Source: Rosa chinensis (Eukaryota; Streptophyta; Magnoliopsida; Rosales; Rosaceae). From it: a stretch of DNA of 64,000 nt. The notes under the pieces are model-generated. The model made no database searches. It was given only the letters and a program-made list of their open reading frames with translations, and was not told the DNA's origin. Positions 47,665 to 61,000 of the stretch are shown piece after piece. A program made the position numbers and the translations under genes. The stretch spans positions 11,078,400 through 11,142,399 of the forward strand of contig NC_037093.1 of NCBI RefSeq assembly GCF_002994745.2, given 5' to 3'. Each line of letters starts with the position of its first letter. Within the stretch, counting starts at the first letter, position 1.

Positions 47665-49132
47665 TCCTAAAAGAAAAGTTCGTAATTAAAAGGAGTCATA
47701 AAGAAAAGAACTCGACTTTTATTAATAAGCCAAACGGAATTACATCATTGTTTCTTTTGGCCAAAGAAAATCTAATCCAATAAACGAGCTAATGCAAAAC
47801 AATGGTAGTCGTCTAACTCCTTTCGGTAATTCCAATGCAAATGTGACTAGGTGAGTAGAGAGATGTCAGTGGACCAAGGCTCGCTTAAGTACCACTTATC
47901 TCAAAACCTTCCTAGACATCACACTTACATTGAGTACGCCTACTTTGAAGAAAGACTAATACCATTGGCATCTACTACAAAAATAATATGGCAATTGCCT
48001 ACATCTCTTGGAAAATAAAAAGACTTAATCAAAATCACCAGTTTCTGGGTCTTGATTCTGGAAGTCTTCCACCCTTAGATCGAGATCACCATCTTAATCT
48101 TCTTGTTCCATGTAGTTTGCCTCCCTTGCTTCGCAATACCTCCTGTATGCTTCTGCAACATTCTGGGATGCTTTACATGCTTTGGCCCAATGTGCAGTTG
48201 ATCCACATCTGAGACAAGCATCATTATGGTCAGGTTCCCTTGATCGAGGTGCTTTGGGAGCGCTTTGAGGACGGTTATTGCCTTTGGTGGCGTCACCACC
48301 ATAACCGGAGGCTTGGCCTCTCTCTCTTCACACGTTTTCCTCCACAGTTCCGTGTACGCCTATCTTGGCGGTTTCCTTCCTCTTTGGGGCGAGAATATGG
48401 ACCAGAACGTCTAGAATTATCCCTATGTTTAGGGTTTTGCTCTTTGCGTCCTCCCTTGGAGGCGCGACTATAATTAGACTCCAGAATTGACTTGGCTCCC
48501 ACGGGTCTAGAGTTATAGTTCTTCACAAGTATGTTGTCGTGCTTTTCAGCTACGTTCATGGCACCAATTAGCTCATGAAATCTTGTGATGCGTCTAGCAT
48601 TGACATCAATCCAATAGTTTTTGGCTACCATCAATGCAGAGATGGGGAAGGTGGAGAGAGTTTTCTCGATCAACATTGTATCAGTGATTTTCTGTCCACA
48701 TAATTCAATCAAAGACTTGATACGAAGTGTTTCTGAATTGTAGTCAAGTACAGACTTGAAATCACATAAGCGGAGGCTATGTCATCTCACTTCTAAGTCT
48801 GGAAGCAGGGAATCACGGAAGTTGCCAAAACGCTGCTCGAGTTCTACCCATAGTTTTCTTGGGTCTTCCTCATTGAGGTACTCATTTTGGAGCGCGTCAT
48901 TCATGTGCCTTGTCATGAGAATGATGGCTTTTGCTTCATTAGCCTCTCTCGTAGCTCTATTTGCTTCAAAAGCAGCAGGTTGTTGAGGAGTAAGCAAGTC
49001 CTGACTTGGCTCTTGGATCTTACTCAGGATCCCATTAGCCTTAAGATGCTAGCACACATCACGGACCCACTTGTGGTATCCTGCGCTTGTTATCTCTAGT
49101 GGAACGAAAATCAACTTGTTCAGGTTACTCAT
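47665..49132 (-). pseudogene. Copia 3 gag
   Basis: Starts at ATG 49132 (MSNLNKLIFVPL). A UBN2-type gag core follows (RHMNDALQ, LWVELEQRFGN), with a CCHC knuckle CLRCGSTAHWAKAC at about 48175-48216. Lesions: TAG soon after the start (codon after VRDVC), TGA after DLEVR near 48780, and at least one frameshift before the knuckle. Not functional. Confidence 0.8.
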
Positions 49133-49386
49133 CCTGAAAAACAACAAGAAAATAGGGTTAGTTTCGGAGCGAAAAAAAGCTACCACTAAAAACTATTAAA
49201 TTTCTGAGCGTAGTCGCTTCCAAGAAATTAGGGATTTTCTGAGCATAGTCGCTTCCAAGAAAATCCGATTCCAAGAGAGGTTTTAGATTAGATCGAAACA
49301 ATGACGTATGTGGTCGATCGTTTTTCTTCTCAACAAACTCTAAGTTTGGAGGACTCTACAAGCTCTAAGCTTGGAGTGAACACGAA

Positions 49387-49398
49387 CCCCCCCCCCCC
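49387..49398. repeat. Poly-C tract (12)
   Basis: Twelve consecutive C in the leader of Copia 3. Confidence 0.95.
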
Positions 49399-49987
49399 AT
49401 TTCGACTATTTGGTCTCCCCTATGAAGAAGAAAGGGGGGTAGAAGAAAGGAGGTTGCAAGTCCCCGAGAAGAAGAAGAGAAAAGAATAAAAACTTCAAAA
49501 AAACGGGAACTTTTAGAAAAGTTTACCTCTTAGGATTGCAGAATGTATTTGGTCCTTGTCGTAGGATTTGGAGACGAACTTCAGTCCTAGTGCAAGCGAG
49601 CAGACTTGTAGGATTGCAGCGTGGTCACGAAGTCGCGGGTTCGCAGAGTCACGAGGCAGCAGGTTCGCAGAGTCATGAGGGCGCGGGTTTGCGGAGTCGA
49701 GGTCGCGGGGTCGCAGATTTGAAAGGTCTCGAGGATGTTGCGGAGATGTCGCAAGCGTGCGCGGGGAAAGGCGAGTGTTCGCCCGGAAAGCCGAGTGTTC
49801 GCGGGGGTAGAAGGCAAGGAGGGCTTGTGGGCGCTGCAGGGGCAGCGAGGCTAACCTGGTAGGGTTAGCGTTGAGTTGCAATGTGGGGGCAGTGTTAGCA
49901 CTGGCGAGGCTAATCCGGTGAAGTATTTTTTTTCGGCTTTTAGGGTTTTGGTTTTTAAAGCTAGGGTTAGGGCTCGTGCTGATAATG

Positions 49988-50192
49988 TGTTTTAGAGAAA
50001 CTGGAATTGAGAGAAAATCGCTGTGTATTCTCATTGATAATAGGGGCCTCTTTATATAGAGGATTACAAGGCATAGAGTCTGAATCATACAAGGAAAGAT
50101 AATCTCTAGATTCTTCTAAATTAAACCCTATTATCACTAGATCGAGTAACCTAGAGTTTGGGCCAAACACAAATTAGGGTTTTACTAGAACA
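49988..50192 (-). repeat. 5' LTR of Copia 3
   Basis: 205 bp with a minus-strand TATATAAAG around 50050. Directly inside it the minus strand reads TTATCAGCACGAGC, the expected primer-site position; the matching tRNA was not identified. Confidence 0.92.
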
Positions 50193-50197
50193 GTACA

Positions 50198-51300
50198 ACA
50201 TTTCTTCACAATTTTTTGTGAATCTATTTCATCATTATTCAACATTATTTCAACTCATGTCATGAATTAGCTAGCCCTCCATGAATAACACCGATAATTA
50301 TCGAATCCCTTATTAGGCAGCTTTAATTTTTTTTTCTTACATAGAGGTTTCTTGTCGAGAGTATACAGTTTTTGATAAAGTAATTTGGGGTTCACATCCA
50401 AAACTAATTGGCAATTGATGGAATGATTCAAACCCTTATAAACCTATAGGCAAGGTCCCATTTTTCCCATGTGGGATGTATATATTCTCAACAGTTTTAT
50501 CCCGTATTAGACATTAAGGCCTTCAAAAGAATTAGATAGTTTGGATGACTTTCTTATCGTGTCAAAATGTGTTAGCATGAATGTTGACGATCAATAACAA
50601 TTGTTGAGAAAAAGATGGCTTTTTCTGGAAGGTTTAAATCTTTCAATCTTATGTCGTGAGAGATGTGACCTATTTTAGGGCAATGCCCGTCAGGAATGCA
50701 AAGTGGGCAAATAAGGAAGAAAGCACTTTGCCTTACCTATGATGCAATGTACCACACATACTTCTTCACGTCACTAAATATAAATTGTTAACATATTTGG
50801 CTTGAAATTTTACTATATGTGAGTTCTTTAATTCAATCTATTTAAATATTTCAGTTTGTCGTATTAAGTTTATCAAATTAATTCAATACTTGTGTTGTTT
50901 TATTTTTTTAATCAGCTTCACAAGAAGAATTCATTGAGAATCCAATAACAATTCAGTGGCCAGCCATCTAAATTTTGCATAATTTTTAGCTAATTCTAAT
51001 GCAGAAATGAATAGGTAGAGAATGAAAGCTAAAACATCATTGACACATCTAAGAAATGAGAACGATAAAAAAAAGTCTAGTTTCTATAGTGTCTCAATAG
51101 AAATTCTCATAAACAAAGTCTCATATCCTGTTACATCAATATTTCTGCTTGTAGGATAGTTTAATCGCATACGATAAAAAATGACACAATTTTGCGGGAC
51201 ATATCTTTAATAGCGTGATAAGAGGCGGTCAGAAATATCGACCAGAGCGAGAGCGAGAGAGGGCAAAATTGGTAGTTTAATGATTTGGAAGAATTGTAAA
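50198..51300. other. Intergenic, AT-rich
   Basis: Between Copia 3 and the RPB3 promoter. No gene or repeat recognised. Confidence 0.5.
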
Positions 51301-51309
51301 ATGAAATAC

Positions 51310-51400
51310 AAGCCCAAACGCCAAAACCCTCCTTCTCTATTTCAATCTTTTCACTAAAAACCCTCTCTCAAACAGACAGTCTGAGAGAGAGAGAGAGGAG
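51310..51400 (+). promoter_or_regulatory. RPB3 promoter motifs and 5' UTR
   Basis: AAGCCCA at 51310-51316 (site II type, TGGGCTT on the other strand) and telo-boxes AAACCCT at 51324-51330 and 51358-51364. This pairing is known from plant genes of the transcription and translation machinery that are active in dividing cells. A GA repeat at 51383-51397 precedes the ATG. No clear TATA box. Confidence 0.55.
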
Positions 51401-54400
51401 ATGGAGGGGAAATCGTACCAGAGGTTCCCGCGGGTGAAAATCCGTGAAATGAGGCACGACTACCTCAAGTTCGAGCTCCGCGACACCGACGCGAGCGTGG
51501 CCAACGCGCTCCGGCGCGTGATGATCGCCGAGGTCCCCACCGTCGCCATCGACCTCGTCGAGATCGAAATCAACTCCTCCGTCCTCAACGACGAGTTCAT
51601 CGCCCACCGCCTCGGCCTCATCCCCTTGACCAGCGACCGCGCCATGAGCATGCGCTTCTCACGTGACTGCGACGCCTGCGACGGCGACGGCCAGTGCGAG
51701 TACTGCTCCGTCGAGTTTCACCTCCGCGCCCGCTGCCACTCCGACCAAACCCTAGATGTCACCAGCAAGGAACTCCTCAGCTCCGACCACACCGTCGTCC
51801 CCGTCGATTTCTCCGACGCCTCCGGTTACGAAGCTTCCGAACAGAGGTCTCCCCTTTCTCTCGCTCTCTCTCTCTAAGCTCATATTTTTAGGGTTTTTGT
51901 TTCTTAGGGTTTGAATTTGCTTCCATTTAGTTTGATTTCAATTGCAAGTGTAAACTTTTGAGTTGAATTGAGTCCGTATGATTAATGCATGTTGACATTG
52001 GGATATGCAGCCCCTCATTTAGAGTTAGGGTTTCGTAGGGTTTGAATCGACATTGCATTGCTTCCATTTAGTTTGATTTCGGTTGCAAGTGTAAACTTTT
52101 GTGTTGAATTTTGAGGCCATCTGATTAATGTATGTTGAAATCGGGATACTTTTGTGTGGTGTAGAGGAATTATCATTGTGAAGTTGCGAAGGGGGCAAGA
52201 GCTGAGGCTGAGGGCTATTGCTAGAAAGGGGATTGGGAAAGATCATGCGAAGTGGTCACCTGCGGCTACTGTCACTTTCATGTATGAACCCGACATTCGC
52301 ATCAATGAGGAGATGATGGATACTTTGTCACTCGAGGAGAAGACAGCTTGGGTTGATAGCAGTCCTACCAAAGTCTTTGAGCTTGATCCTAGTACTGGCA
52401 AGGTTGGTACTTGTTTGCATCTGTGTTTATTTTGATATGATAGTTGCATTGCGTGTAGAGATTTAAATTGTGTCAACATTGAATTTGGCTTGGAAACATC
52501 TCGTAAAGGTCGTTCCTTTCTAGTGTTTGGTGTGCTGCTGTCTGATTTTTGCATTAGTGGTTCAATCATAGAGGCGCTTCCATGTTTGCTCAGCTTTACC
52601 AAGTATGATTACAAGTTTAATACAGTATTAGTGTACCTTCGGTGCTTCTCAGGTGACATAGGAGATGGACAAGATTGTTATACTGTTTTCATTCTTGTGC
52701 GTACATTATATTGATTAATGTGTATGAAATGTTTGGCATAGTGTTATAGGCAGATGCCTGCATCAAAGCTATAATTCTGCAATTTCCCTTTAAAATATAC
52801 TGGGCTTAGGCTTCTCTCATGTCTAAAATCTGTGTCATGTTCTTTAGCTTTAAGGATATAAGAAAGTAAACTTGTTTACCCCATGAAATTTCAGAACCAT
52901 CTAATAGGGTGCATGTGCCTTAGAAAAAGGTCAACCAGTTCTAGGTAAACCAAGGAGTGTAGGATCTGACATTTCTGCAGAACTTAGTATTCAGGATCGA
53001 AGAGATTATGGAATATCAGTGAATATATTAAGGGTTTAAGAACATATAAACAATTAGCTGGGGAGTAAAGAGTTTTCTGTAGTATCGTATTTCATTTGTT
53101 GTACTGGTGCTCAACTGCTCACCATTTGAGTTTGTTTTTCTAGACCCCTGCATATGTATCAGTGTAATTATTATGTCTCATGACGTGTCATGACTCATCT
53201 TATAGTATGTTTCTATATATGACATTTTTCTTTTCCTTCTTTGGGGGTGGGTGGGTGATGTGTAGTTTGTTTTTCTAGACCCCTGCATATGTATCAGTGT
53301 AATTATTATGTCTCATGACGTGTCATGACTCATCTTATAGTATGTTGCTATATATGACATTTTTCTTTTCCTTCTTTGGGGGTGGGTGGGTGATGTGTAG
53401 TTTTGTTTGGTACAGTGTGATGTGTATGAAACTAACTGTAGTTATCAAACCTTTTTATGAGCAAACATCTTTATAAGCCTGTAGCATGTAAGTTTTGCAA
53501 ATACTGATCCACTTTTCAAAGGATTTCTGTGACAGTTACATCATGGCATCAGTAGTATGTGATTAGATGTTTACTGCTTCTGCTGAGACCATGCCATAAA
53601 CGTTATTAGGCTGCAGGGACTGGAGAAAATTATGTTCGCAGCAAGATTGTATGTCTAGGAAGGAACACATCATGATTGATAGGTTATAATTGAGGTACTG
53701 TAATTAAGAATAGATACCAGTGGTTTGGCATTTGAGTTCAGAGATAGAAAAGCACCACTTTTCAAAGTTTCTCTAGAGATTCATCTCAGCTTTGGTCATC
53801 CCATGTTATTTGAATTGTTGTATGTTGATTTTATCACTTTATGTGAAGTTGATATGCCGGTATGGTGCTATTATTTGACATAATGTGATTAGCTTATTCA
53901 ACTTTGACAGCCGGAAAGGTTCCTTGTCATTTTCCATCTGTCAGATGAGTGGTGCTATGATTATAGCGCAATTATAGCTACCATTAATATATTAATTCTA
54001 TTTATTCTTTATTTTGGGGATCTCAATTAAGGATAGAAGTGTTACAGGTTTGATCCAATTTCTGGAGTGCATTTAATATAGTTATTCTCTGCCTTACATA
54101 TATCTGAATGGCAGAGTACACATAATGGAACTGTGATATTCAGTAGATTTAGATCTGTGATTTGTTAGCTAGTTTGTATGTTGTCTTGTCTTGTGCCGTA
54201 ACAACTTGCTTAGACAAGCTCAATTATGAATTTCCAATGAATTAAAAAAGGTCAATAACAGTTTTTTTCTTATTTTGATAATCTGTTCATTGTTGCCCCT
54301 TTTTATGATTATCATGAGCTAACTTTGGGCCTGTGTTAATCTCTTTTTTCTTTTTCTTTTTTGTACTTTTTACCTCAAAGGTCTTGGTGGTTGATCCTGA

Positions 54401-54653
54401 AGCATACACTTATGATGATGAAGTGATCAAGAAAGCAGAAGCTATGGGGAAGCCTGGGCTTGTGGACATCACTGCCAAAGAAGATAGTTTTATATTCACA
54501 GTGGAATCTACTGGTGCAATTAAGGCTTCTCAGCTGCTGCTCAATGCCATAGAAATCCTGAAACAGAAACTTGATGCTGTGCGCCTTTCAGAGGATACTG
54601 TTGAAGCTGATGATCAATTTGGTGAGTTAGGTGCACATATGCGAGGAGGATGA
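51401..54653 (+). CDS. RPB3: DNA-directed RNA polymerase II (IV/V) subunit 3
   Basis: Three exons, 51401-51846, 52165-52402 and 54381-54653, give 318 residues, the usual length of plant RPB3. It is the alpha-like subunit that pairs with RPB11 to start Pol II assembly in the nucleus; in plants the same protein or a close copy also serves Pol IV and V. Seen: N-terminal dimerisation region with [20 protein letters not shown], the zinc-binding cysteines 90, 93, 99 and 102 (CDAC...CEYC), the insert domain, and C-terminal [19 protein letters not shown] and [16 protein letters not shown]. The frame is intact, GC-rich in exon 1 and AT-rich in exon 3. Both introns have GT-AG borders; intron 2 is 1978 bp. 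Confidence 0.96.
51907..52135 (+). repeat. Imperfect tandem duplication in RPB3 intron 1
   Basis: A stretch starting GGGTTTGAAT at 51907 is repeated from about 52038, offset near 131 bp, sharing GCTTCCATTTAGTTTGATTTC and GCAAGTGTAAACTTTTG-type blocks. The intron has doubled part of itself. Confidence 0.75.
53130..53399 (+). repeat. 135-bp tandem duplication in RPB3 intron 2
   Basis: Copy 1 53130-53264, copy 2 53265-53399, differing at one base (GTTTCTA versus GTTGCTA), so the duplication is recent. Confidence 0.95.
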
Positions 54654-57129
54654 TCTAATTGAGGGTAAACAAAGCTCAAAAATTGATCTTTATGTGATGT
54701 CTATGGGATCAATTGACTTCCGTTTTGTTTGTCGGAAATGTTCATAACTGCCTGTACTAATTTCATTAGACTGGATGCTAAACTATTATCCCCTAACCAT
54801 GTCCTCGGATTTCTGTCAGATGTTTAATATCTTTTTTCTGTGGGAGTCCTCTCACTTGAGCACCTTGTGCTAGGATAGTAGTATTAATCTATGGCCGCTC
54901 GATAAAGTACTTTGCTAGATTATATAAGGTGGAATGGCAGACCTTTACGTAACAGGATTTTTGGAAATCATTTTCTCACAACCATTGTGACTCCTTTTGT
55001 GTGTTTCAAATTATTTTGGAGCAGTCCTGTTAGAATAACAGAAGGGCTTGTGGGTAACGTGGAAATTCTTGGAACAAGTTTAAAGACTATATTGTATGAG
55101 CGAGGCCCGAGGATGAGAGACGAAATTGGAATGTGAACGTTCTTATTTATATTCGTTTTTTCATGCTTGGTTATTCATTTTTTGTGTAGTACTCGTGTAT
55201 AAGAATTATATAAGTATTGACTTACAAAATTATTTCTATTCGTACTTTTGAAAGAGAGCCGTTAAATTTTTCATACTTTCAAATATAGGAAAGTACTATA
55301 CATATGTGATACACGATTTTTTTATGTTTTTTTTTCTCATGCTATACCTAATTTTTATCATAGATGTACATCTATATTTTGCTAAAATAATCCATGACAG
55401 AGCAGTCATAAGCAGAAAAATTTATAGTACCCAAGTAGTTACTGAGGGGGATGCTACCAAGTTGAACTTATCCAACAATCCGCGGAAGTATTAGGAAGAC
55501 CCGAAGCAATAACCTCTGCCTCAGCGGAAGCCCTCACTGGTGTACCTTGAAAGGCAAGTATCACCATCTCCACCAACATGCAATTCCGACTAAACAACTG
55601 GCCGCTCCATCAAGATGCACTGACAAGTGACAAGGAACAAATCGATGAAGCTCATCACAGAGAGAAGACCCAAAAATGGTCATAGCCGGAAACCATAATA
55701 GACCCTGAAAAGTCGAGGAACATAGACCGTGAAAAAACACTAGGAGAAGAAAGAAACAGGCCATACATGCTAGCCCCAGCCAAAAACTACAGGATACAAG
55801 GAGCTCGACTCGCTACCAAGAGATCTAACCCTAACACAGAGAGAGAGGCACGGTTTTTGGTATTTTATATATACAAGATGTTGTAACAACAACAATCACC
55901 ATATATGATTATGAGGCAAAATGTTATTACTCACATAATTTATTTCGTTGAGAAGTTTTACTACAATTAGAGCAACTCCTGTGTTGTTACTTAAAGTCTA
56001 GCTAATAGCTTCCATAATCTGTATTATAGGAACGCAAAAGTAAAAATTTTGATAATTTTTCTTTCATAGTTCCAATAGCTTCTCTATCATATTTTCTACA
56101 ATTTATTATCTACAATTAAATATGGTATTATTTTTTCTTATCGACAACCATTGGGGTTGACTTAACATTGAATGTTAGTTAGAATCATTTTTTGTCTCTC
56201 TAAAGTGTGTCTGTTGAGTTAATAGAGATTAAAAGTAAATAAAAAATAAAAAGAACAACAAATTGTTGAAGATATAGATTTAATTGTTCAAGAGTGTTTT
56301 GGTAAAATTAAAGACGTGTGCTTAGCTTTTTAAGTATTTAAAAAAGTGAATTGGAGATTTAATAAATAAGGGAGGTCCAAATATCAAATTTGAATATCTA
56401 AATAGAGCCACCCTTAGCCATATTCTCTTTCTAATTTTTGGCTTTCAAAAGTATGGCATCTACTAATAAGCTATGTTATTCATGAGATTTAGTTTTTTAA
56501 ATCTTTTCTATTGTCATGATTGTACCTTGAATTTTTTTATGGTAAAGTATTTTGTTTCAGGATTAAAAATTTTCTTTTGTATATTGTCATATTAATTTAA
56601 TGGTTATTCACCTCAATTGTTACTTTTTTTTAAGTGTACCTAGTAGATGGTAAATGCATATAGGTATGAGATAGAGACCTTCAACCTAATAAACATGGTG
56701 AACATGCAATGATAAAATACCTAAGAAAAAGGTTCATGTGAAAAATGATTCTAATAAATAGGTTGATATGAAAATTCCTAAAAGTCAGGTTAGTTTAACA
56801 TATGCGTTCAATCTTTAAGTTGCAATTAAAAAAAAGTTCCAACCTATTAGTTAGGATAAAAACTTAAATCTCTACATTTAAGTCAGGTTGAATTAAATCG
56901 ATGAAGAATAAAAATCTAGAGTTGTGTTCCAAACTCCAAACCAAAACTTATAATCCTTGAGTTCTAGCCTAACAACTAAAATTAAGAGTTTCAAAACACA
57001 AAGTGTACCCTTTCAAAAAAAACACAAAGTGTACCTGTAAAATAGAAAGTTTAAATTACCAAAAATAAAATTCCACATTCATTTAAATCTATAAAACCTT
57101 GGAATTCAAACAAATTGTAAAGAAAAACT
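54654..57129. other. RPB3 3' UTR and AT-rich intergenic
   Basis: RPB3 3' flank, then low-complexity AT-rich sequence. A GC-richer island at about 55490-55860 may be a degraded retroposon read on the minus strand (it starts with CCGTGCCTCTCTCTCTGTG in that direction), but no domain was certain. Confidence 0.35.
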
Positions 57130-58059
57130 CCATAGTTCTAACAATAATATTGAGTTTAATGAAAAGTGCTGGAATAATGAGACCATAAAAAATCTATTCT
57201 TCCTACATGGGTGGTGTTTCCTTTGTCCTCATAATTTGGAAAACAGTTTGCATGTTTTTGTTGATTGCATCTATGCACATGAAGTTTGGCATAGAGCTGG
57301 GTTGTAGATGCCTATTGGGTCCGGCATCAATTTTCTAGATTGGCTTTTGGGTGTAGTCACCAATTTGATAAAGAAGCAGATAGCTAGGTTCTTGATGCTC
57401 TTATGGGGAATTTGGAAAAATAGAAATAGTCAATTATGGGAGCAAAAGAGACGCATGTGTCTAAGGCAGTGTAGCTCACTATGGGTAGGTATGAGGAATT
57501 TAAAAAAGTTAATGTGCAGCCAAGAGAGTCTAGGAGACAATCTGTGAAGTGGACACAAGAGACTTGGGTGAAGGTTAGTTCTGATGGTGCCTTCCAGCCG
57601 ACAACAAAAAAGGGAGGTGCTGGGGTTGTGATTCGAGATGCTAATAGTGACTTTCAAGTTGATGCTACTAGGCCTATTCCTTTGGTAACATAGCCTTTCC
57701 ATGCAGAATTGGTGGCGTTAAGGGAAGGGATCAATTTGGCAGTGGCATTACAGCATGAGCAGGTACTTTTTGAATCTGATTGCTCTTTATTGGTTCAAGC
57801 TCTGCATTCAACTGAACCGGATTTATCTACAATGAGTGTGCTGCTGGATGAGTTAAGACTAGTGCTGCAAAATAATGGTGGTTATGGAATTAATTATGTA
57901 CCAAGGGAGGCAAATACAATAGCTCATGGATTTACTTCTCATGCTTTAAGAAATAGTATAGCCAAACTTGGTTTGTCATAGCTCCCGAATTTATAAGGGA
58001 TGCCATTCGAAACGATTATGATCGTTAATTGATTCAATGAAATTCATTTAAAAAAAAAA
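57130..58059 (+). mobile_element. 5'-truncated LINE tail (zf-RVT and RNase H) with poly-A
   Basis: Reads HVFVDCIYAHEVW (zinc-binding zf-RVT end of a plant LINE RT) at about 57253-57291, then WGIWKNRN, then an RNase H-type domain (about 57570-57981: VSSDGAFQP, GGAGVVIRDA, AELVALREGINLA, FESDC, YVPREANTIAHG). Stops at 57306-57308 and 57691-57693 break it. It is followed by an A-run at 58050-58059, as expected for LINE insertion. Non-functional fragment. Confidence 0.75.
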
Positions 58060-58091
58060 GAAGAAAGAGGGCCTTCTTGCTAGTGACTAAT

Positions 58092-61000
58092 TGTTGGATC
58101 ATAATTCATATATGTGTGTGTGTGCGCGCTTCCTAGAACATGAAAATTACTTGTTCTAAAAATCCAATTTAGTGTTGAATAATCTAATTCCTTGTTTTGT
58201 ATAAAATCTTGACAAGATGAGAAAAAGTGAAATTCCAGCCAATTTTACTTGCACCACCAATTTTGGTGGCACAAGTACTTCGTGAAGCAATCCCAGAAAA
58301 ATAGCAGTTTAAATGTAGCAATGAAACTATGGACCATGAATTACTAATGCAAAGGACTAAGTTTGATCACTCATTTGGCCGGAAATCACAAGGGAAGTCC
58401 ACAGAAATCATTGTGCAAAATAGTGGCTGTAAAGCAGAAAACAGAATCAGATTATTAGGAACAGTTTTGGAGAGGCTTTCTTGCAATATTTCAAGTAGAG
58501 TCTTGCAGAAAGGGCTATCATTCCTTCAAGACATGATGTTGTAGTACAACATGAGCTCAAGAGCTGGTCAGAAATGCCATTAAGGAAGCGGGAATTAACA
58601 CTCAAATTAGGCTTCCCGAGAAAGCAGAAACTGTTAGCTTTTCACGAATCTTTTTCAGAGATCTTTTCCGGCAACTTACTAGGAGTTTCTTGAAGATTTT
58701 TGATCACTATAGAAGACATGATGTCACATAGTATGTAGGAGTCGACAACCATCCAGAAACATGGCAACAGCAAGTCAAAGCTAGTCCAAGAATGAAGCTT
58801 CAGAAGCAGAAAACAAATCCTAGTCAAATAAGGGTAACTTGGCTAAGAATCCTTTTTGAACTGGTTTGCTGTGCATTTTTGGAAGGTTTATGATGCTAAA
58901 GTTATCAAAGAGAGTCCTAGAAGAATCCTACAAGATTACGGCAAGATTAATCCATCATGTTATCCTTTGGATAATAGGCGTTCTCATGTACTCTCTCCCA
59001 TGCTTGTCACTTTGACTTTGGTGACCCAAAACCGCTCCAACACTCTTCATTTTCATGCTTCACATGCACAATAAACAGAGCTAGTTGCTTCCCTCTTCTC
59101 CCTAGGCATCTTTTTCTACTCTATACACTCTAATAGCTCATCATTACTTCTCTCTTTTTATTTCATCTCTTCCATACATTTTTCTCTTGTTTTTAGGATC
59201 TATTACCACTCTCATACTCCACCTCCATGCTTCTTACAATGCTTGAGCTACTCTTTTTTGCTTCCATTCATCATTTTACTCCTCTCTCTCTTCTTTATAT
59301 AAGCATCACTTCATTACACCCTTAAACCACCACTCATACCACCCCATTACATCTTCTTTCTCTCTTCATCTCCTCCACAAAACCTCCATATCTACCTCCC
59401 AAAATCCAAATCCATAAAACCAATACTCCTCTTACCACCCCATCTCATCCATCACCACCATTACAACCACAATTACCATCTTCCACTACCAAAAACTCCA
59501 TCACCAGTTCACCACCACCACTACTTCATCACTACCACTTAAAGTTAGTCAAAGAAGCATCATATCTTCATCACCATTTCATTGATCATCAACAAGAAGT
59601 TCATCATCCATCCATTCCATCATCAAGGAGGATTCAAGAAGCATTGAAGGAGGAAAACAAGGGAAGAGCTAGCCATTGATTTGTCAAGTTTCAACTAGTT
59701 CATTATTTCCTAAACTCTTTAATTTACTTTGATGTACTTTATAGATTTGATGCTAATTTGTATGATTATGAGTGAGTAGTTTCTTTATTGGAGATAGGGT
59801 TGAAAGCCCTATCCAGACTTGTATGAATTGTTGTTTTAATTTACATTTGATGTTATTTGTGATTTTCATCTTCATATGCTAATTCAAGAAGTGAATGCAT
59901 TCATTCAAACTTAACTACTTTGAATGTGTTATGTTTGTCATTTCATGAAAAAATGTTTTAGGAGTAGTTAACTTTAAGCATTGATAGCATGATAGCATCC
60001 TCTATGTGCATGTGAAGGTTGAGTTAAAATCACCTAGATCTAGGATTGGTTTGCTTGCATGATTATCTAAACTCAAAGGTTTATGCATCTAGGAACAATG
60101 AATTGAGTCTTAACCAGTAATAGGATTTGTTCTTAGGTAGTTAATTCTAGACTTATCTATTGTTTGGACCTGATTTTAGCAATTCCATGTGTAATAGACT
60201 TGGAGATCAATTAGAGATACATTGAGTCGTTCGACCAAAATAAAAGTATTGTTCGGTCATTCAGCCAAGATTAGAAGCTTTCAAGATGTACGGTTGAGAT
60301 GAAGGCATTAGTAGGGGTTCAAGATTTTAGGGCACATGACCAAAAATATGAAGAAAAATAGATCGCGTAGACACGAAGTTGGACGACCCAAGTTCATGTG
60401 GGCAACTACACAAACGGGCTAAGAAGAGGTTAAAAATGTGCTCGGCCAAATCCAACTGACAGTAATTTCGGTCGAGAATCCATTCAAAAAAAGGAATCCT
60501 CTCAAGGAAGGAGTTCAAGTCAATTAATGGTTTCAATTGTGAAGATTTTGGATATTGGCCAAGTCAAAGCTTTATGAGATGAATCAATCCTAAAAGGAAG
60601 GAGAATAATCCTAATTAAATTCCACGTCTTGGAGGACAAGTTAGCTAGGGTTTTGATTTGTATATATAGCACTCTGTAACTCATTGTAAAGGGTCTTGCA
60701 CCACACAAACAAATCAATATACAACTTTTACTCACAAACTTTTCTCTTACCATCTCATAGGTACTTTGCCTTCGATTCAACTTTCATAACTCATTTTCAT
60801 TTCTAGTTTCTTAGTTTCAATTCAATACTTGACATTCAAGCACTTTACTTTCTTGTTTGTTTACTTTATATGTACTTTACTTTTCACATTTAGGAGTAGT
60901 TCGTAACGTAGAATTATCGTCCATTGATCTCTTTCGGTCAGTTCGGATTGGATTGATGCGATTCGTTGTTCACACACATATCATCTCACAACGCTTTGAC

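Larger units (their letters stand above)
45745..50192 (-). mobile_element. Copia LTR retrotransposon 3, internally deleted
   Basis: Minus-strand element, 4.45 kb, with LTRs at 45745-45945 and 49988-50192 and target duplication gtaca at 45740-45744 and 50193-50197. The LTRs differ at about eight positions plus a 4-bp gap. Most of integrase and the N-terminal half of RT are missing, so it can only be mobilised by another copy. It lies about 130 bp downstream of the Root cap gene stop. Confidence 0.93.

Noticed and set aside
51368..51651. Minus-strand open frames over RPB3 exon 1
   Set aside because: Shadow frames of a GC-rich conserved exon.
55561..55764. Minus-strand open frame in the GC-richer island
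   Set aside because: No recognisable domain; may be part of a degraded retroposon but not supportable as a gene.
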